Shown here: positions 14,401-26,466 of the stretch, in pieces
Position numbering within the stretch: the first letter of the stretch is position 1
Layout: the number at the start of each line of letters is the position of its first letter
NCBI GenBank assembly: GCA_036245805.1
Contig: BTRK01000006.1
Location: 3,017,613-3,081,612 of the forward strand
DNA length: 64,000 nucleotides
Direction: 5' to 3'
Source: Pristionchus mayeri
Lineage: Eukaryota > Nematoda > Chromadorea > Rhabditida > Neodiplogasteridae
Notes under the pieces: model-generated
The model's input: only the letters and a program-made list of their open reading frames with translations
Databases searched by the model: none
Told to the model about the DNA's origin: nothing
Program-made: the position numbers and the translations under genes

Positions 14401-15604
14401 CAGTATCACCTTCTGTCCCCAGTATCACCTTGTGTCCCCAGCATCACCTTGTGTCCCCAGTATTACCTTCTGTCCCCAGTATCACCTTCTGTCCCCAGTA
14501 TCACCTTCTGCCCCCAGTATCACCTTCTGTCCCCAGTATCACCTTCTGTCCCCAGTATCACCTTCTGTCCCCAGTATCACCTTCTGTCCTCTGTATCACC
14601 TTCTGTCCCCATTATCACCTTGTGTCCCCAGTATCACCTTCTGTCCCCAGTATCACCTTCTGCCCTCTGTATCACCTTCTGTCCCCAGTATCACCTTCTG
14701 TCCCCAGTATCACCTTCTATCCCCAGCATTACCTTGTGTCCCCAGCATCACCTTGTATCCCCAGTATCACCTTCTGTCCCCAGTATCACCTTCTGTCCCC
14801 AGCATCACCTTGTGTCCCCAGTATCACCTTCTGTCCCCAGTATCACCTTCTGTCCCCAGTATCACCTTCTGTCCCCAGCATTACCTTGTGTCCCCAGCAT
14901 CACCTTGTGTCCCCAGTATCACCTTCTGTCCCCAGTATCACCTTCTGTCCCCAGCATCACCTTGTGTCCCCAGTATCACCTTCTGTCCCCAGTATCACCT
15001 TCTGTCCTCTGTATCACCTTCTGTCCCCAGTATCACCTTCTGTCCCCATTATCACCTTGTGTCCCCATTATCACCTTGTGTCCCCAGTATCACCTTCTGT
15101 CCCCAGTATCACCTTGTGTCCCCAGCATCACCTTGTGTCCCCAGTATTACCTTCTGTCCCCAGTATCACCTTCTGTCCCCAGTATCACCTTCTGTCCCCA
15201 GTATCACCTTCTGTCCCCAGTATCACCTTCTGTCCCCAGTATCACCTTCTGTCCCCAGTATCACCTTCTGTCCTCTGTATCACCTTCTGTCCCCATTATC
15301 ACCTTGTGTCCCCAGTATCACCTTCTGTCCCCAGTATCACCTTCTGCCCTCTGTATCACCTTCTGTCCCCAGTATCACCTTCTGTCCCCAGTATCACCTT
15401 CTATCCCCAGCATTACCTTGTGTCCCCAGCATCACCTTGTATCCCCAGTATCACCTTCTGTCCCCAGTATCACCTTCTGTCCCCAGCATCACCTTGTGTC
15501 CCCAGTATCACCTTCTGTCCCCAGTATCACCTTCTGTCCTCTGTATCACCTTCTGTCCCCAGTATCACCTTCTGTCCCCAGTATCACCTTGTGTCCCCAG
15601 CATC

Positions 15605-15669
15605 AGGGTGTTTTTTAGGGTGTTTTCTCTCACCAGGTTAACTTAGGGTGTTTTCTCTCACCAGCTTAA
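15605..15669 (+). repeat. Interruption 2: two 28-bp units
   Basis: This is a standard 65-bp interruption: AGGGTG plus six T, one unit ending CAGGTTAACTT, a second ending CAGCTTAA, then re-entry at TCGCC. The C-to-G change in the first unit is shared with all other two-unit copies. It is 713 bp upstream of interruption 3. Confidence 0.95.
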
Positions 15670-16317
15670 TCGCCTTGTGTCCCCAGTATCACCTTGTGTC
15701 CCCAGCATCACATTGTGTTCCCAGTATCACCTTGTGTCCCCAGCATCACCTTGTGTCCCCAGCATCACCTTGTGTCCCCAGTATCACCTTCTGTCCCCAG
15801 TATCACCTTCTGTCCCCAGTATCACCTTCTGTCCCCAGTATCACCTTCTGTCCCCAGTATCACCTTCTGTCCCCAGTATCACCTTCTGTCCCCAGTATCA
15901 CCTTCTGTCCCCAGTATCACCTTCTGTCCCCATTATCACCTTGTGTCCCCAGTATCACCTTCTGTCCCCAGTATCACCTTCTGTCCTCTGTATCACCTTC
16001 TGTCCCCATTATCACCTTGTGTCCCCAGTATCACCTTCTGTCCCCAGTATCACCTTCTGCCCTCTGTATCACCTTCTGTCCCCAGTATCACCTTCTGTCC
16101 CCAGTATCACCTTCTATCCCCAGCATTACCTTGTGTCCCCAGCATCACCTTGTATCCCCAGTATCACCTTCTGTCCCCAGTATCACCTTCTGTCCCCAGC
16201 ATCACCTTGTGTCCCCAGTATCACCTTCTGTCCCCAGTATCACCTTCTGTCCTCTGTATCACCTTCTGTCCCCAGTATCACCTTCTGTCCCCAGTATCAC
16301 CTTGTGTCCCCAGCATC
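15670..16317 (+). repeat. Array 3: 33 monomers, the shortest array
   Basis: The array is 648 bp, exactly 33 x 19 plus the two end partials. It opens with the boundary signature seen after most interruptions: an A13 monomer (CATCACATTGTG) followed by GTTCCCAG. The rare TCTATCC variant has its A at 15403 in array 2 and at 16116 here, 713 bp apart, the same as the distance between interruptions 2 and 3. Array 3 plus its interruption therefore duplicates the tail of array 2. Confidence 0.96.
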
Positions 16318-16382
16318 AGGGTGTTTTTTAGGGTGTTTTCTCTCACCAGGTTAACTTAGGGTGTTTTCTCTCACCAGCTTAA
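16318..16382 (+). repeat. Interruption 3: two 28-bp units
   Basis: This 65-bp copy looks identical by eye to interruption 2, with the same junctions to CCCCAGCATC on the left and TCGCCTTGTGT on the right. It is the right end of a 713-bp tandem duplication. Confidence 0.95.
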
Positions 16383-19271
16383 TCGCCTTGTGTCCCCAGT
16401 ATCACCTTGTGTCCCCAGCATCACATTGTGTTCCCAGTATCACCTTGTGTCCCCAGCATCACCTTGTGTCCCCAGCATCACCTTGTGTCCCCAGTATCAC
16501 CTTCTGTCCCCAGTATCACCTTCTGTCCCCAGTATCACCTTCTGTCCCCAGTATCACCTTCTGTCCCCAGTATCACCTTCTGTCCCCAGTATCACCTTCT
16601 GTCCCCAGTATCACCTTCTGTCCCCAGTATCACCTTCTGTCCCCATTATCACCTTGTGTCCCCAGTATCACCTTCTGTCCCCAGTATCACCTTCTGTCCC
16701 CAGTATCACCTTCTGTCCCCAGTATCACCTTCTGTCCCCAGTATCACCTTCTGTCCCCAGCATTACCTTGTGTCCCCAGCATCACCTTGTGTCCCCAGTA
16801 TCACTTCTGTCCCCAGTATCACCTTCTGTCCCCAGTATCACCTTCTGTCCCCAGTATCACCTTCTGTCCCCAGTATCACCTTCTGTCCCCAGTATCACCT
16901 TCTGTCCCCAGTATCTCCTTCTGTCCTCTGTATTACCTTCTGTCCCCATTATCACCTTGTGTCCCCAGTATCACCTTCTGTCCCCAGTATCACCTTCTGC
17001 CCTCTGTATCACCTTCTGTCCCCAGTATCACCTTCTGTCCCCAGTATCACCTTCTGTCCCCAGTATCACCTTCTGTCCCCAGTATCACCTTCTGTCCCCA
17101 GTATCACCTTCTGTCCCCAGTATCTCCTTCTGTCCTCTGTATCACCTTCTGTCCCCATTATCACCTTGTGTCCCCAGTATCACCTTCTGTCCCCAGTATC
17201 ACCTTCTGCCCTCTGTATCACCTTCTGTCCCCAGTATCACCTTCTGTCCCCAGTATCACCTTCTGTCCCCAGCATTACCTTGTGTCCCCAGCATCACCTT
17301 GTGTCCCCAGTATCACCTTCTGTCCCCAGTATCACCTTCTGTCCCCAGTATCACCTTCTGTCCCCAGTATCACCTTCTGTCCCCAGTATCACCTTCTGTC
17401 CCCAGTATCACCTTCTGTCCCCAGTATCACCTTCTGTCCCCAGTATCACCTTCTGTCCCCAGTATCTCCTTCTGTCCTCTGTATCACCTTCTGTCCCCAT
17501 TATCACCTTGTGTCCCCAGTATCACCTTCTGTCCCCAGTATCACCTTCTGCCCTCTGTATCACCTTCTGTCCCCAGTATCACCTTCTGTCCCCAGTATCA
17601 CCTTCTGTCCCCAGCATTACCTTGTGTCCCCAGCATCATCTTGTGTCCCCAGTATCACCTTCTGTCCCCAGTATCACCTTCTGTCCCCAGTATCACCTTG
17701 TGTTCCCAGCATCACATTGTGTCCCCATTATCACCTTGTGTCCCCAGTATCACCTTCTGTCCCCATTATCACCTTGTGTCCCCAGTATCACCTTCTGTCC
17801 CCAGTATCACCTTCTGTCCCCAGTATCACCTTCTGTCCCCAGTATCACCTTCTGTCCCCAGTATCACCTTCTGTCCCCAGTATCACCTTCTGTCCCCAGT
17901 ATCACCTTCTGTCCCCAGTATCTCCTTCTGTCCTCTGTATCACCTTCTGTCCCCATTATCACCTTGTGTCCCCAGTATCACCTTCTGTCCCCAGTATCAC
18001 CTTCTGCCCTCTGTATCACCTTCTGCCCCCATTATCACCTTGTGTCCCCAGTATCACCTTCTGTCCCCAGTATCACCTTCTGCCCTCTGTATCACCTTCT
18101 GTCCCCAGTATCACCTTCTGTCCCCAGTATCACCTTCTGTCCCCAGCATTACCTTGTGTCCCCAGCATCACCTTGTGTCCCCAGTATCACCTTCTGTCCC
18201 CAGTATCACCTTCTGTCCCCAGCATCACCTTGTGTCCCCAGTATCACCTTCTGTCCCCAGTATCACCTTCTGTCCTCTGTATCACCTTCTGTCCCCAGTA
18301 TCACCTTCTGTCCCCATTATCACCTTGTGTCCCCATTATCACCTTGTGTCCCCAGTATCACCTTCTGTCCCCAGTATCACCTTGTGTCCCCAGCATCACC
18401 TTCTGTCCCCAGTATCACCTTCTGTCCTCTGTATCACCTTCTGTCCCCAGTATCACCTTCTGTCCCCATTATCACCTTGTGTCCCCATTATCACCTTGTG
18501 TCCCCAGTATCACCTTCTGTCCCCAGTATCACCTTGTGTCCCCAGCATCACCTTGTGTCCCCAGTATCACCTTCTGTCCCCAGTATCACCTTCTGTCCCC
18601 AGCATCACCTTGTGTCCCCAGTATCACCTTCTGTCCCCAGTATCACCTTCTGTCCTCTGTATCACCTTCTGTCCCCATTATCACCTTGTGTCCCCATTAT
18701 CACCTTGTGTCCCCATTATCACCTTGTGTCCCCAGTATCACCTTCTGTCCCCAGTATCACCTTGTGTCCCCAGCATCACCTTGTGTCCCCAGTATTACCT
18801 TCTGTCCCCAGTATCACCTTCTGTCCCCAGTATCACCTTCTGTCCCCAGTATCACCTTCTGTCCCCAGTATCACCTTCTGTCCCCAGTATCACCTTCTGT
18901 CCCCAGTATCACCTTCTGTCCTCTGTATCACCTTCTGTCCCCATTATCACCTTGTGTCCCCAGTATCACCTTGTGTCCCCAGTATCACCTTCTGCCCTCT
19001 GTATCACCTTCTGTCCCCAGTATCACCTTCTGTCCCCAGTATCACCTTCTGTCCCCAGTATCACCTTCTGTCCTCTGTATCACCTTCTGTCCCCATTATC
19101 ACCTTGTGTCCCCAGTATCACCTTCTGTCCCCAGTATCACCTTCTGCCCTCTGTATCACCTTCTGTCCCCAGTATCACCTTCTGTCCCCAGTATCACCTT
19201 CTGTCCCCAGTATCACCTTCTGTCCTCTGTATCACCTTCTGTCCCCAGTATCACCTTGTGTCCCCAGCATC
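16383..19271 (+). repeat. Array 4: about 151 monomers with one 1-bp deletion
   Basis: The length is 1 bp short of 151 whole units. The missing base is at about 16804, where GTATCACTTCTG lacks one C of CACC. It carries the first copy of the marker pair CATCATCTTG (17634) and CATCACATTG (17710), 76 bp apart. This pair recurs in arrays 5, 6, 11 and 13 and tracks a larger shared block. A GCCCCC variant lies near 18025. Confidence 0.95.
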
Positions 19272-19336
19272 AGGGTGTTTTTTAGGGTGTTTTCTCTCAC
19301 CAGGTTAACTTAGGGTGTTTTCTCTCACCAGCTTAA
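19272..19336 (+). repeat. Interruption 4: two 28-bp units
   Basis: This is a standard 65-bp copy (first unit CAGG, second CAGC). Just downstream, the usual GTTCCCAG of the boundary signature is GTTTCCAG at about 19384, a private change. Confidence 0.95.
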
Positions 19337-22300
19337 TCGCCTTGTGTCCCCAGTATCACCTTGTGTCCCCAGCATCACATTGTGTTTCCAGTATCACCTT
19401 GTGTCCCCAGCATCACCTTGTGTCCCCAGCATCACCTTGTGTCCCCAGCAGTATCACCTTCTGTCCCCAGTATCACCTTCTATCCCCAGTATCACCTTCT
19501 GTCCCCAGTATCACCTTCTGTCCCCAGTATCACCTTCTGTCCCCAGTATCACCTTCTGTCCCCAGTATCACCTTGTGTCCCCAGTATCACCTTGTGTCCC
19601 CAGCATCACCTTGTGTCCCCAGTATTACCTTCTGTCCCCAGTATCACCTTCTGTCCCCAGTATCACCTTCTGTCCCCAGTATCACCTTCTGTCCCCAGTA
19701 TCACCTTCTGTCCCCATTATCACCTTGTGTCCCCAGTATCACCTTCTGTCCCCAGTATCACCTTCTGCCCTCTGTATCACCTTCTGTCCCCAGTATCACC
19801 TTCTGTCCTCTGTATCACCTTCTGTCCCCATTATCACCTTGTGTCCCCAGTATCACCTTCTGTCCCCAGTATCACCTTCTGCCCTCTGTATCACCTTCTG
19901 TCCCCAGTATCACCTTCTGTCCCCAGTATCACCTTCTATCCCCAGCATTACCTTGTGTCCCCAGCATCACCTTGTATCCCCAGTATCACCTTCTGTCCCC
20001 AGTATCACCTTCTGTCCCCAGCATCACCTTGTGTCCCCAGTATCACCTTCTGTCCCCAGTATCACCTTCTGTCCCCAGTATCACCTTCTGCCCTCTGTAT
20101 CACCTTCTGTCCCCAGTATCACCTTCTGTCCCCAGTATCACCTTCTATCCCCAGCATTACCTTGTGTCCCCAACATCACCTTGTATCCCCAGTATCACCT
20201 TCTGTCCCCAGTATCACCTTCTGTCCCCAGCATCACCTTGTGTCCCCAGTATCACCTTCTGTCCCCAGTATCACCTTCTGTCCTCTGTATCACCTTGTGT
20301 CCCCAGCATCACATTGTGTTCCCAGTATCACCTTGTGTCCCCAGCATCACCTTGTGTCCCCAGCATCACCTTGTGTCCCCAGTATCACCTTCTGTCCCCA
20401 GTATCACCTTCTGTCCCCAGTATCACCTTCTGTCCCCAGTATCACCTTCTGTCCCCAGTATCACCTTCTGTCCCCAGTATCACCTTCTGTCCCCAGTATC
20501 ACCTTCTGTCCCCAGTATCACCTTCTGTCCCCATTATCACCTTGTGTCCCCAGTATCACCTTCTGTCCCCAGTATCACCTTCTGTCCCCAGTATCACCTT
20601 CTGTCCCCAGTATCACCTTCTGTCCCCAGTATCACCTTCTGTCCCCAGTATCACCTTCTGTCCCCAGTATCTCCTTCTGTCCTCTGTATCACCTTCTGTC
20701 CCCATTATCACCTTGTGTCCCCAGTATCACCTTCTGTCCCCAGTATCACCTTCTGCCCTCTGTATCACCTTCTGTCCCCAGTATCACCTTCTGTCCCCAG
20801 TATCACCTTCTGTCCCCAGCATTACCTTGTGTCCCCAGCATCATCTTGTGTCCCCAGTATCACCTTCTGTCCCCAGTATCACCTTCTGTCCCCAGTATCA
20901 CCTTGTGTCCCCAGCATCACATTGTGTCCCCATTATCACCTTGTGTCCCCAGTATCACCTTCTGTCCCCATTATCACCTTGTGTCCCCAGTATCACCTTC
21001 TGTCCCCAGTATCACCTTCTGTCCCCAGTATCACCTTCTGTCCCCAGTATCACCTTCTGTCCCCAGTATCACCTTCTGTCCCCAGTATCACCTTCTGTCC
21101 CCAGTATCACCTTCTGTCCCCAGTATCACCTTCTGTCCCCAGTATCACCTTGTGTCCCCAGTATCACCTTGTGTCCCCAGCATCACCTTGTGTCCCCAGT
21201 ATTACCTTCTGTCCCCAGTATCACCTTCTGTCCCCAGTATCACCTTCTGTCCCCAGTATCACCTTCTGTCCCCAGTATCACCTTCTGTCCCCATTATCAC
21301 CTTGTGTCCCCAGTATCACCTTCTGTCCCCAGTATCACCTTCTGCCCTCTGTATCACCTTCTGTCCCCAGTATCACCTTCTGTCCTCTGTATCACCTTCT
21401 GTCCCCATTATCACCTTGTGTCCCCAGTATCACCTTCTGTCCCCAGTATCACCTTCTGCCCTCTGTATCACCTTCTGTCCCCAGTATCACCTTCTGTCCC
21501 CAGTATCACCTTCTATCCCCAGCATTACCTTGTGTCCCCAGCATCACCTTGTATCCCCAGTATCACCTTCTGTCCCCAGTATCACCTTCTGTCCCCAGCA
21601 TCACCTTGTGTCCCCAGTATCACCTTCTGTCCCCAGTATCACCTTCTGTCCCCAGTATCACCTTCTGCCCTCTGTATCACCTTCTGTCCCCAGTATCACC
21701 TTCTGTCCCCAGTATCACCTTCTATCCCCAGCATTACCTTGTGTCCCCAACATCACCTTGTATCCCCAGTATCACCTTCTGTCCCCAGTATCACCTTCTG
21801 TCCCCAGCATCACCTTGTGTCCCCAGTATCACCTTCTGTCCCCAGTATCACCTTCTGTCCTCTGTATCACCTTGTGTCCCCAGCATCACATTGTGTTCCC
21901 AGTATCACCTTGTGTCCCCAGCATCACCTTGTGTCCCCAGCATCACCTTGTGTCCCCAGTATCACCTTCTGTCCCCAGTATCACCTTCTGTCCCCAGTAT
22001 CACCTTCTGTCCCCAGTATCACCTTCTGTCCCCAGTATCACCTTCTGTCCCCAGTATCACCTTCTGTCCCCAGTATCACCTTCTGTCCCCAGTATCACCT
22101 TCTGTCCCCATTATCACCTTGTGTCCCCAGTATCACCTTCTGTCCCCAGTATCACCTTCTGTCCCCAGTATCACCTTCTGTCCCCAGTATCACCTTCTGT
22201 CCCCAGTATCACCTTCTGTCCCCAGTATCACCTTCTGTCCCCAGTATCTCCTTCTGTCCTCTGTATCACCTTCTGTCCCCATTATCACCTTGTGTCCCCA

Positions 22301-23958
22301 GTATCACCTTCTGTCCCCAGTATCACCTTCTGCCCTCTGTATCACCTTCTGTCCCCAGTATCACCTTCTGTCCCCAGTATCACCTTCTGTCCCCAGCATT
22401 ACCTTGTGTCCCCAGCATCATCTTGTGTCCCCAGTATCACCTTCTGTCCCCAGTATCACCTTCTGTCCCCAGTATCACCTTGTGTCCCCAGCATCACATT
22501 GTGTCCCCATTATCACCTTGTGTCCCCAGTATCACCTTCTGTCCCCATTATCACCTTGTGTCCCCAGTATCACCTTCTGTCCCCAGTATCACCTTCTGTC
22601 CCCAGTATCACCTTCTGTCCCCAGTATCACCTTCTGTCCCCAGTATCACCTTCTGTCCCCAGTATCACCTTCTGTCCCCAGTATCTCCTTCTGTCCTCTG
22701 TATCACCTTCTGTCCCCATTATCACCTTGTGTCCCCAGTATCACCTTCTGTCCCCAGTATCACCTTCTGTCCCCAGTATCTCCTTCTGTCCTCTGTATCA
22801 CCTTCTGTCCCCATTATCACCTTGTGTCCCCAGTATCACCTTCTGTCCCCAGTATCACCTTCTGCCCTCTGTATCACCTTCTGTCCCCATTATCACCTTG
22901 TGTCCCCAGTATCACCTTCTGTCCCCAGTATCACCTTCTGCCCTCTGTATCACCTTCTGTCCCCAGTATCACCTTCTGTCCCCAGTATCACCTTCTGTCC
23001 CCAGCATTACCTTGTGTCCCCAGCATCACCTTGTGTCCCCAGTATCACCTTCTGTCCCCAGTATCACCTTCTGTCCCCAGCATCACCTTGTGTCCCCAGT
23101 ATCACCTTCTGTCCCCAGTATCACCTTCTGTCCTCTGTATCACCTTCTGTCCCCAGTATCACCTTCTGTCCCCATTATCACCTTGTGTCCCCATTATCAC
23201 CTTGTGTCCCCAGTATCACCTTCTGTCCCCAGTATCACCTTGTGTCCCCAGCATCACCTTGTGTCCCCAGTATCACCTTCTGTCCCCAGTATCACCTTCT
23301 GTCCCCAGCATCACCTTGTGTCCCCAGTATCACCTTCTGTCCCCAGTATCACCTTCTGTCCTCTGTATCACCTTCTGTCCCCAGTATCACCTTCTGTCCC
23401 CATTATCACCTTGTGTCCCCATTATCACCTTGTGTCCCCAGTATCACCTTCTGTCCCCAGTATCACCTTGTGTCCCCAGCATCACCTTGTGTCCCCAGTA
23501 TTACCTTCTGTCCCCAGTATCACCTTCTGTCCCCAGTATCACCTTCTGTCCCCAGTATCACCTTCTGTCCCCAGTATCACCTTCTGTCCCCAGTATCACC
23601 TTCTGTCCTCTGTATCACCTTCTGTCCCCATTATCACCTTGTGTCCCCAGTATCACCTTGTGTCCCCAGTATCACCTTCTGCCCTCTGTATCACCTTCTG
23701 TCCCCAGTATCACCTTCTGTCCCCAGTATCACCTTCTGTCCCCAGTATCACCTTCTGTCCTCTGTATCACCTTCTGTCCCCATTATCACCTTGTGTCCCC
23801 AGTATCACCTTCTGTCCCCAGTATCACCTTCTGCCCTCTGTATCACCTTCTGTCCCCAGTATCACCTTCTGTCCCCAGTATCACCTTCTGTCCCCAGTAT
23901 CACCTTCTGTCCTCTGTATCACCTTCTGTCCCCAGTATCACCTTGTGTCCCCAGCATC
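19337..23958 (+). repeat. Array 5: about 242 monomers with one 3-bp insertion
   Basis: The array is 3 bp longer than 242 whole units plus ends. The extra bases are CAG at about 19449-19451 (CCCCAGCAGTATCACC). It contains a 1,577-bp tandem duplication shown by three markers: CAACATC (20172 and 21749), an A13 monomer without an adjacent interruption (20307 and 21884), and CATCATCTTG (20839 and 22416). Its distal part, with interruption 5, is repeated as the distal part of array 6 at an offset of 2,471 bp. Confidence 0.95.
20172..22492 (+). repeat. 1,577-bp tandem higher-order duplication in array 5
   Basis: Four markers are displaced by exactly 1,577 bp (83 x 19): CAACATC (20172/21749), the A13 monomer (20307/21884), CATCATCTTG (20839/22416) and CATCACATTG (20915/22492). 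The copies contain an interruption-flank signature but no interruption, so the flank had already been separated from the 28-bp unit before this duplication. Confidence 0.88.
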
Positions 23959-23995
23959 AGGGTGTTTTTTAGGGTGTTTTCTCTCACCAGCTTAA
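23959..23995 (+). repeat. Interruption 5: single 28-bp unit
   Basis: This 37-bp copy holds AGGGTG plus six T and one unit ending CAGCTTAA, then TCGCC. It is exactly 28 bp shorter than the common form and keeps the CAGC of the second unit. It is copied as interruption 6 within a 2,471-bp tandem duplication. Confidence 0.95.
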
Positions 23996-26429
23996 TCGCC
24001 TTGTGTCCCCAGTATCACCTTGTGTCCCCAGCATCACATTGTGTTCCCAGTATCACCTTGTGTCCCCAGCATCACCTTGTGTCCCCAGCATCACCTTGTG
24101 TCCCCAGTATCACCTTCTGTCCCCAGTATCACCTTCTGTCCCCAGTATCACCTTCTGTCCCCAGTATCACCTTCTGTCCCCAGTATCACCTTCTGTCCCC
24201 AGTATCACCTTCTGTCCCCAGTATCACCTTCTGTCCCCAGTATCACCTTCTGTCCCCATTATCACCTTGTGTCCCCAGTATCACCTTCTGTCCCCAGTAT
24301 CACCTTCTGCCCTCTGTATCACCTTCTGTCCCCAGTATCACCTTCTGTCCCCAGTATCACCTTCTGTCCCCAGTATCACCTTCTGTCCCCAGTATCACCT
24401 TCTGTCCTCTGTATCACCTTCTGTCCCCATTATCACCTTGTGTCCCCAGTATCACCTTCTGTCCCCAGTATCACCTTCTGTCCCCAGTATCACCTTCTGT
24501 CCCCAGTATCACCTTCTGTCCCCAGTATCACCTTCTGTCCCCAGTATCTCCTTCTGTCCTCTGTATCACCTTCTGTCCCCATTATCACCTTGTGTCCCCA
24601 GTATCACCTTCTGCCCTCTGTATCACCTTCTGTCCCCAGTATCACCTTCTGTCCCCAGTATCACCTTCTGTCCCCAGTATCACCTTCTGTCCCCAGTATC
24701 ACCTTCTGTCCCCAGTATCTCCTTCTGTCCTCTGTATCACCTTCTGTCCCCATTATCACCTTGTGTCCCCAGTATCACCTTCTGTCCCCAGTATCACCTT
24801 CTGCCCTCTGTATCACCTTCTGTCCCCAGTATCACCTTCTGTCCCCAGTATCACCTTCTGTCCCCAGCATTACCTTGTGTCCCCAGCATCATCTTGTGTC
24901 CCCAGTATCACCTTCTGTCCCCAGTATCACCTTCTGTCCCCAGTATCACCTTGTGTCCCCAGCATCACATTGTGTCCCCATTATCACCTTGTGTCCCCAG
25001 TATCACCTTCTGTCCCCATTATCACCTTGTGTCCCCAGTATCACCTTCTGTCCCCAGTATCACCTTCTGTCCCCAGTATCACCTTCTGTCCCCAGTATCA
25101 CCTTCTGTCCCCAGTATCACCTTCTGTCCCCAGTATCACCTTCTGTCCCCAGTATCTCCTTCTGTCCTCTGTATCACCTTCTGTCCCCATTATCACCTTG
25201 TGTCCCCAGTATCACCTTCTGTCCCCAGTATCACCTTCTGTCCCCAGTATCTCCTTCTGTCCTCTGTATCACCTTCTGTCCCCATTATCACCTTGTGTCC
25301 CCAGTATCACCTTCTGTCCCCAGTATCACCTTCTGCCCTCTGTATCACCTTCTGTCCCCATTATCACCTTGTGTCCCCAGTATCACCTTCTGTCCCCAGT
25401 ATCACCTTCTGCCCTCTGTATCACCTTCTGTCCCCAGTATCACCTTCTGTCCCCAGTATCACCTTCTGTCCCCAGCATTACCTTGTGTCCCCAGCATCAC
25501 CTTGTGTCCCCAGTATCACCTTCTGTCCCCAGTATCACCTTCTGTCCCCAGCATCACCTTGTGTCCCCAGTATCACCTTCTGTCCCCAGTATCACCTTCT
25601 GTCCTCTGTATCACCTTCTGTCCCCAGTATCACCTTCTGTCCCCATTATCACCTTGTGTCCCCATTATCACCTTGTGTCCCCAGTATCACCTTCTGTCCC
25701 CAGTATCACCTTGTGTCCCCAGCATCACCTTGTGTCCCCAGTATCACCTTCTGTCCCCAGTATCACCTTCTGTCCCCAGCATCACCTTGTGTCCCCAGTA
25801 TCACCTTCTGTCCCCAGTATCACCTTCTGTCCTCTGTATCACCTTCTGTCCCCAGTATCACCTTCTGTCCCCATTATCACCTTGTGTCCCCATTATCACC
25901 TTGTGTCCCCAGTATCACCTTCTGTCCCCAGTATCACCTTGTGTCCCCAGCATCACCTTGTGTCCCCAGTATTACCTTCTGTCCCCAGTATCACCTTCTG
26001 TCCCCAGTATCACCTTCTGTCCCCAGTATCACCTTCTGTCCCCAGTATCACCTTCTGTCCCCAGTATCACCTTCTGTCCTCTGTATCACCTTCTGTCCCC
26101 ATTATCACCTTGTGTCCCCAGTATCACCTTGTGTCCCCAGTATCACCTTCTGCCCTCTGTATCACCTTCTGTCCCCAGTATCACCTTCTGTCCCCAGTAT
26201 CACCTTCTGTCCCCAGTATCACCTTCTGTCCTCTGTATCACCTTCTGTCCCCATTATCACCTTGTGTCCCCAGTATCACCTTCTGTCCCCAGTATCACCT
26301 TCTGCCCTCTGTATCACCTTCTGTCCCCAGTATCACCTTCTGTCCCCAGTATCACCTTCTGTCCCCAGTATCACCTTCTGTCCTCTGTATCACCTTCTGT
26401 CCCCAGTATCACCTTGTGTCCCCAGCATC
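23996..26429 (+). repeat. Array 6: 127 monomers, in phase
   Basis: The array is 2,434 bp, exactly 127 x 19 plus end partials. The CATCATCTTG marker at 24887 lies 2,471 bp after the one at 22416, matching the 2,471-bp distance between interruptions 5 and 6. Its right part is therefore a copy of the right part of array 5. Its left part starts with the common boundary signature (A13 monomer, GTTCCCAG). Confidence 0.96.
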
Positions 26430-26466
26430 AGGGTGTTTTTTAGGGTGTTTTCTCTCACCAGCTTAA
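26430..26466 (+). repeat. Interruption 6: single 28-bp unit
   Basis: This 37-bp copy has the same form as interruption 5 (CAGCTTAA then TCGCC). The shared structure fits the 2,471-bp duplication that contains both, so the loss of one 28-bp unit need have happened only once for this pair. Confidence 0.95.

Larger units (their letters stand above)
3557..15604 (+). repeat. Array 2: 633 full monomers, in perfect 19-bp phase
   Basis: This is the longest uninterrupted array. It is 12,048 bp, which equals 633 x 19 plus the 11-nt and 10-nt partial monomers at its ends, so it has no net length change. It carries higher-order duplications of 722 bp (4.39-5.53 kb), 1,539 bp (5.89-8.47 kb) and 380 bp (8.47-8.85 kb). 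The block TCTATCCCCAGCATTACC, which combines A18 with a following C7+T10 monomer, recurs many times from 6929 on. C9 monomers (CATTACCACC) appear at 4084, 12102 and 14078. No stop codon occurs in any plus frame across the array, an arithmetic property of the monomer and not a sign of coding. Confidence 0.97.
15403..16382 (+). repeat. 713-bp tandem duplication ending in interruptions 2 and 3
   Basis: The TCTATCC marker (15403/16116) and the interruptions themselves (15605/16318) share a 713-bp offset. The tail of array 2 plus its interruption was copied as a unit to make array 3. Confidence 0.87.
22416..26466 (+). repeat. 2,471-bp tandem duplication carrying a single-unit interruption
   Basis: CATCATCTTG at 22416 and 24887 and the single-unit interruptions at 23959 and 26430 share one offset of 2,471 bp. 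At least 1.58 kb ending in the interruption is therefore present twice in tandem. This explains why both interruptions have the same 37-bp CAGC form. Confidence 0.87.

Noticed and set aside
3535..15646. Overlapping open frames of about 4,000 codons in all three plus frames (and similar ones in the other arrays)
   Set aside because: Starts are TTG or GTG, not ATG. All three frames give the same 19-residue repeat, and openness follows from a stop-free 19-bp unit. There is no promoter, codon bias or non-repeat domain. Not annotated as CDS.
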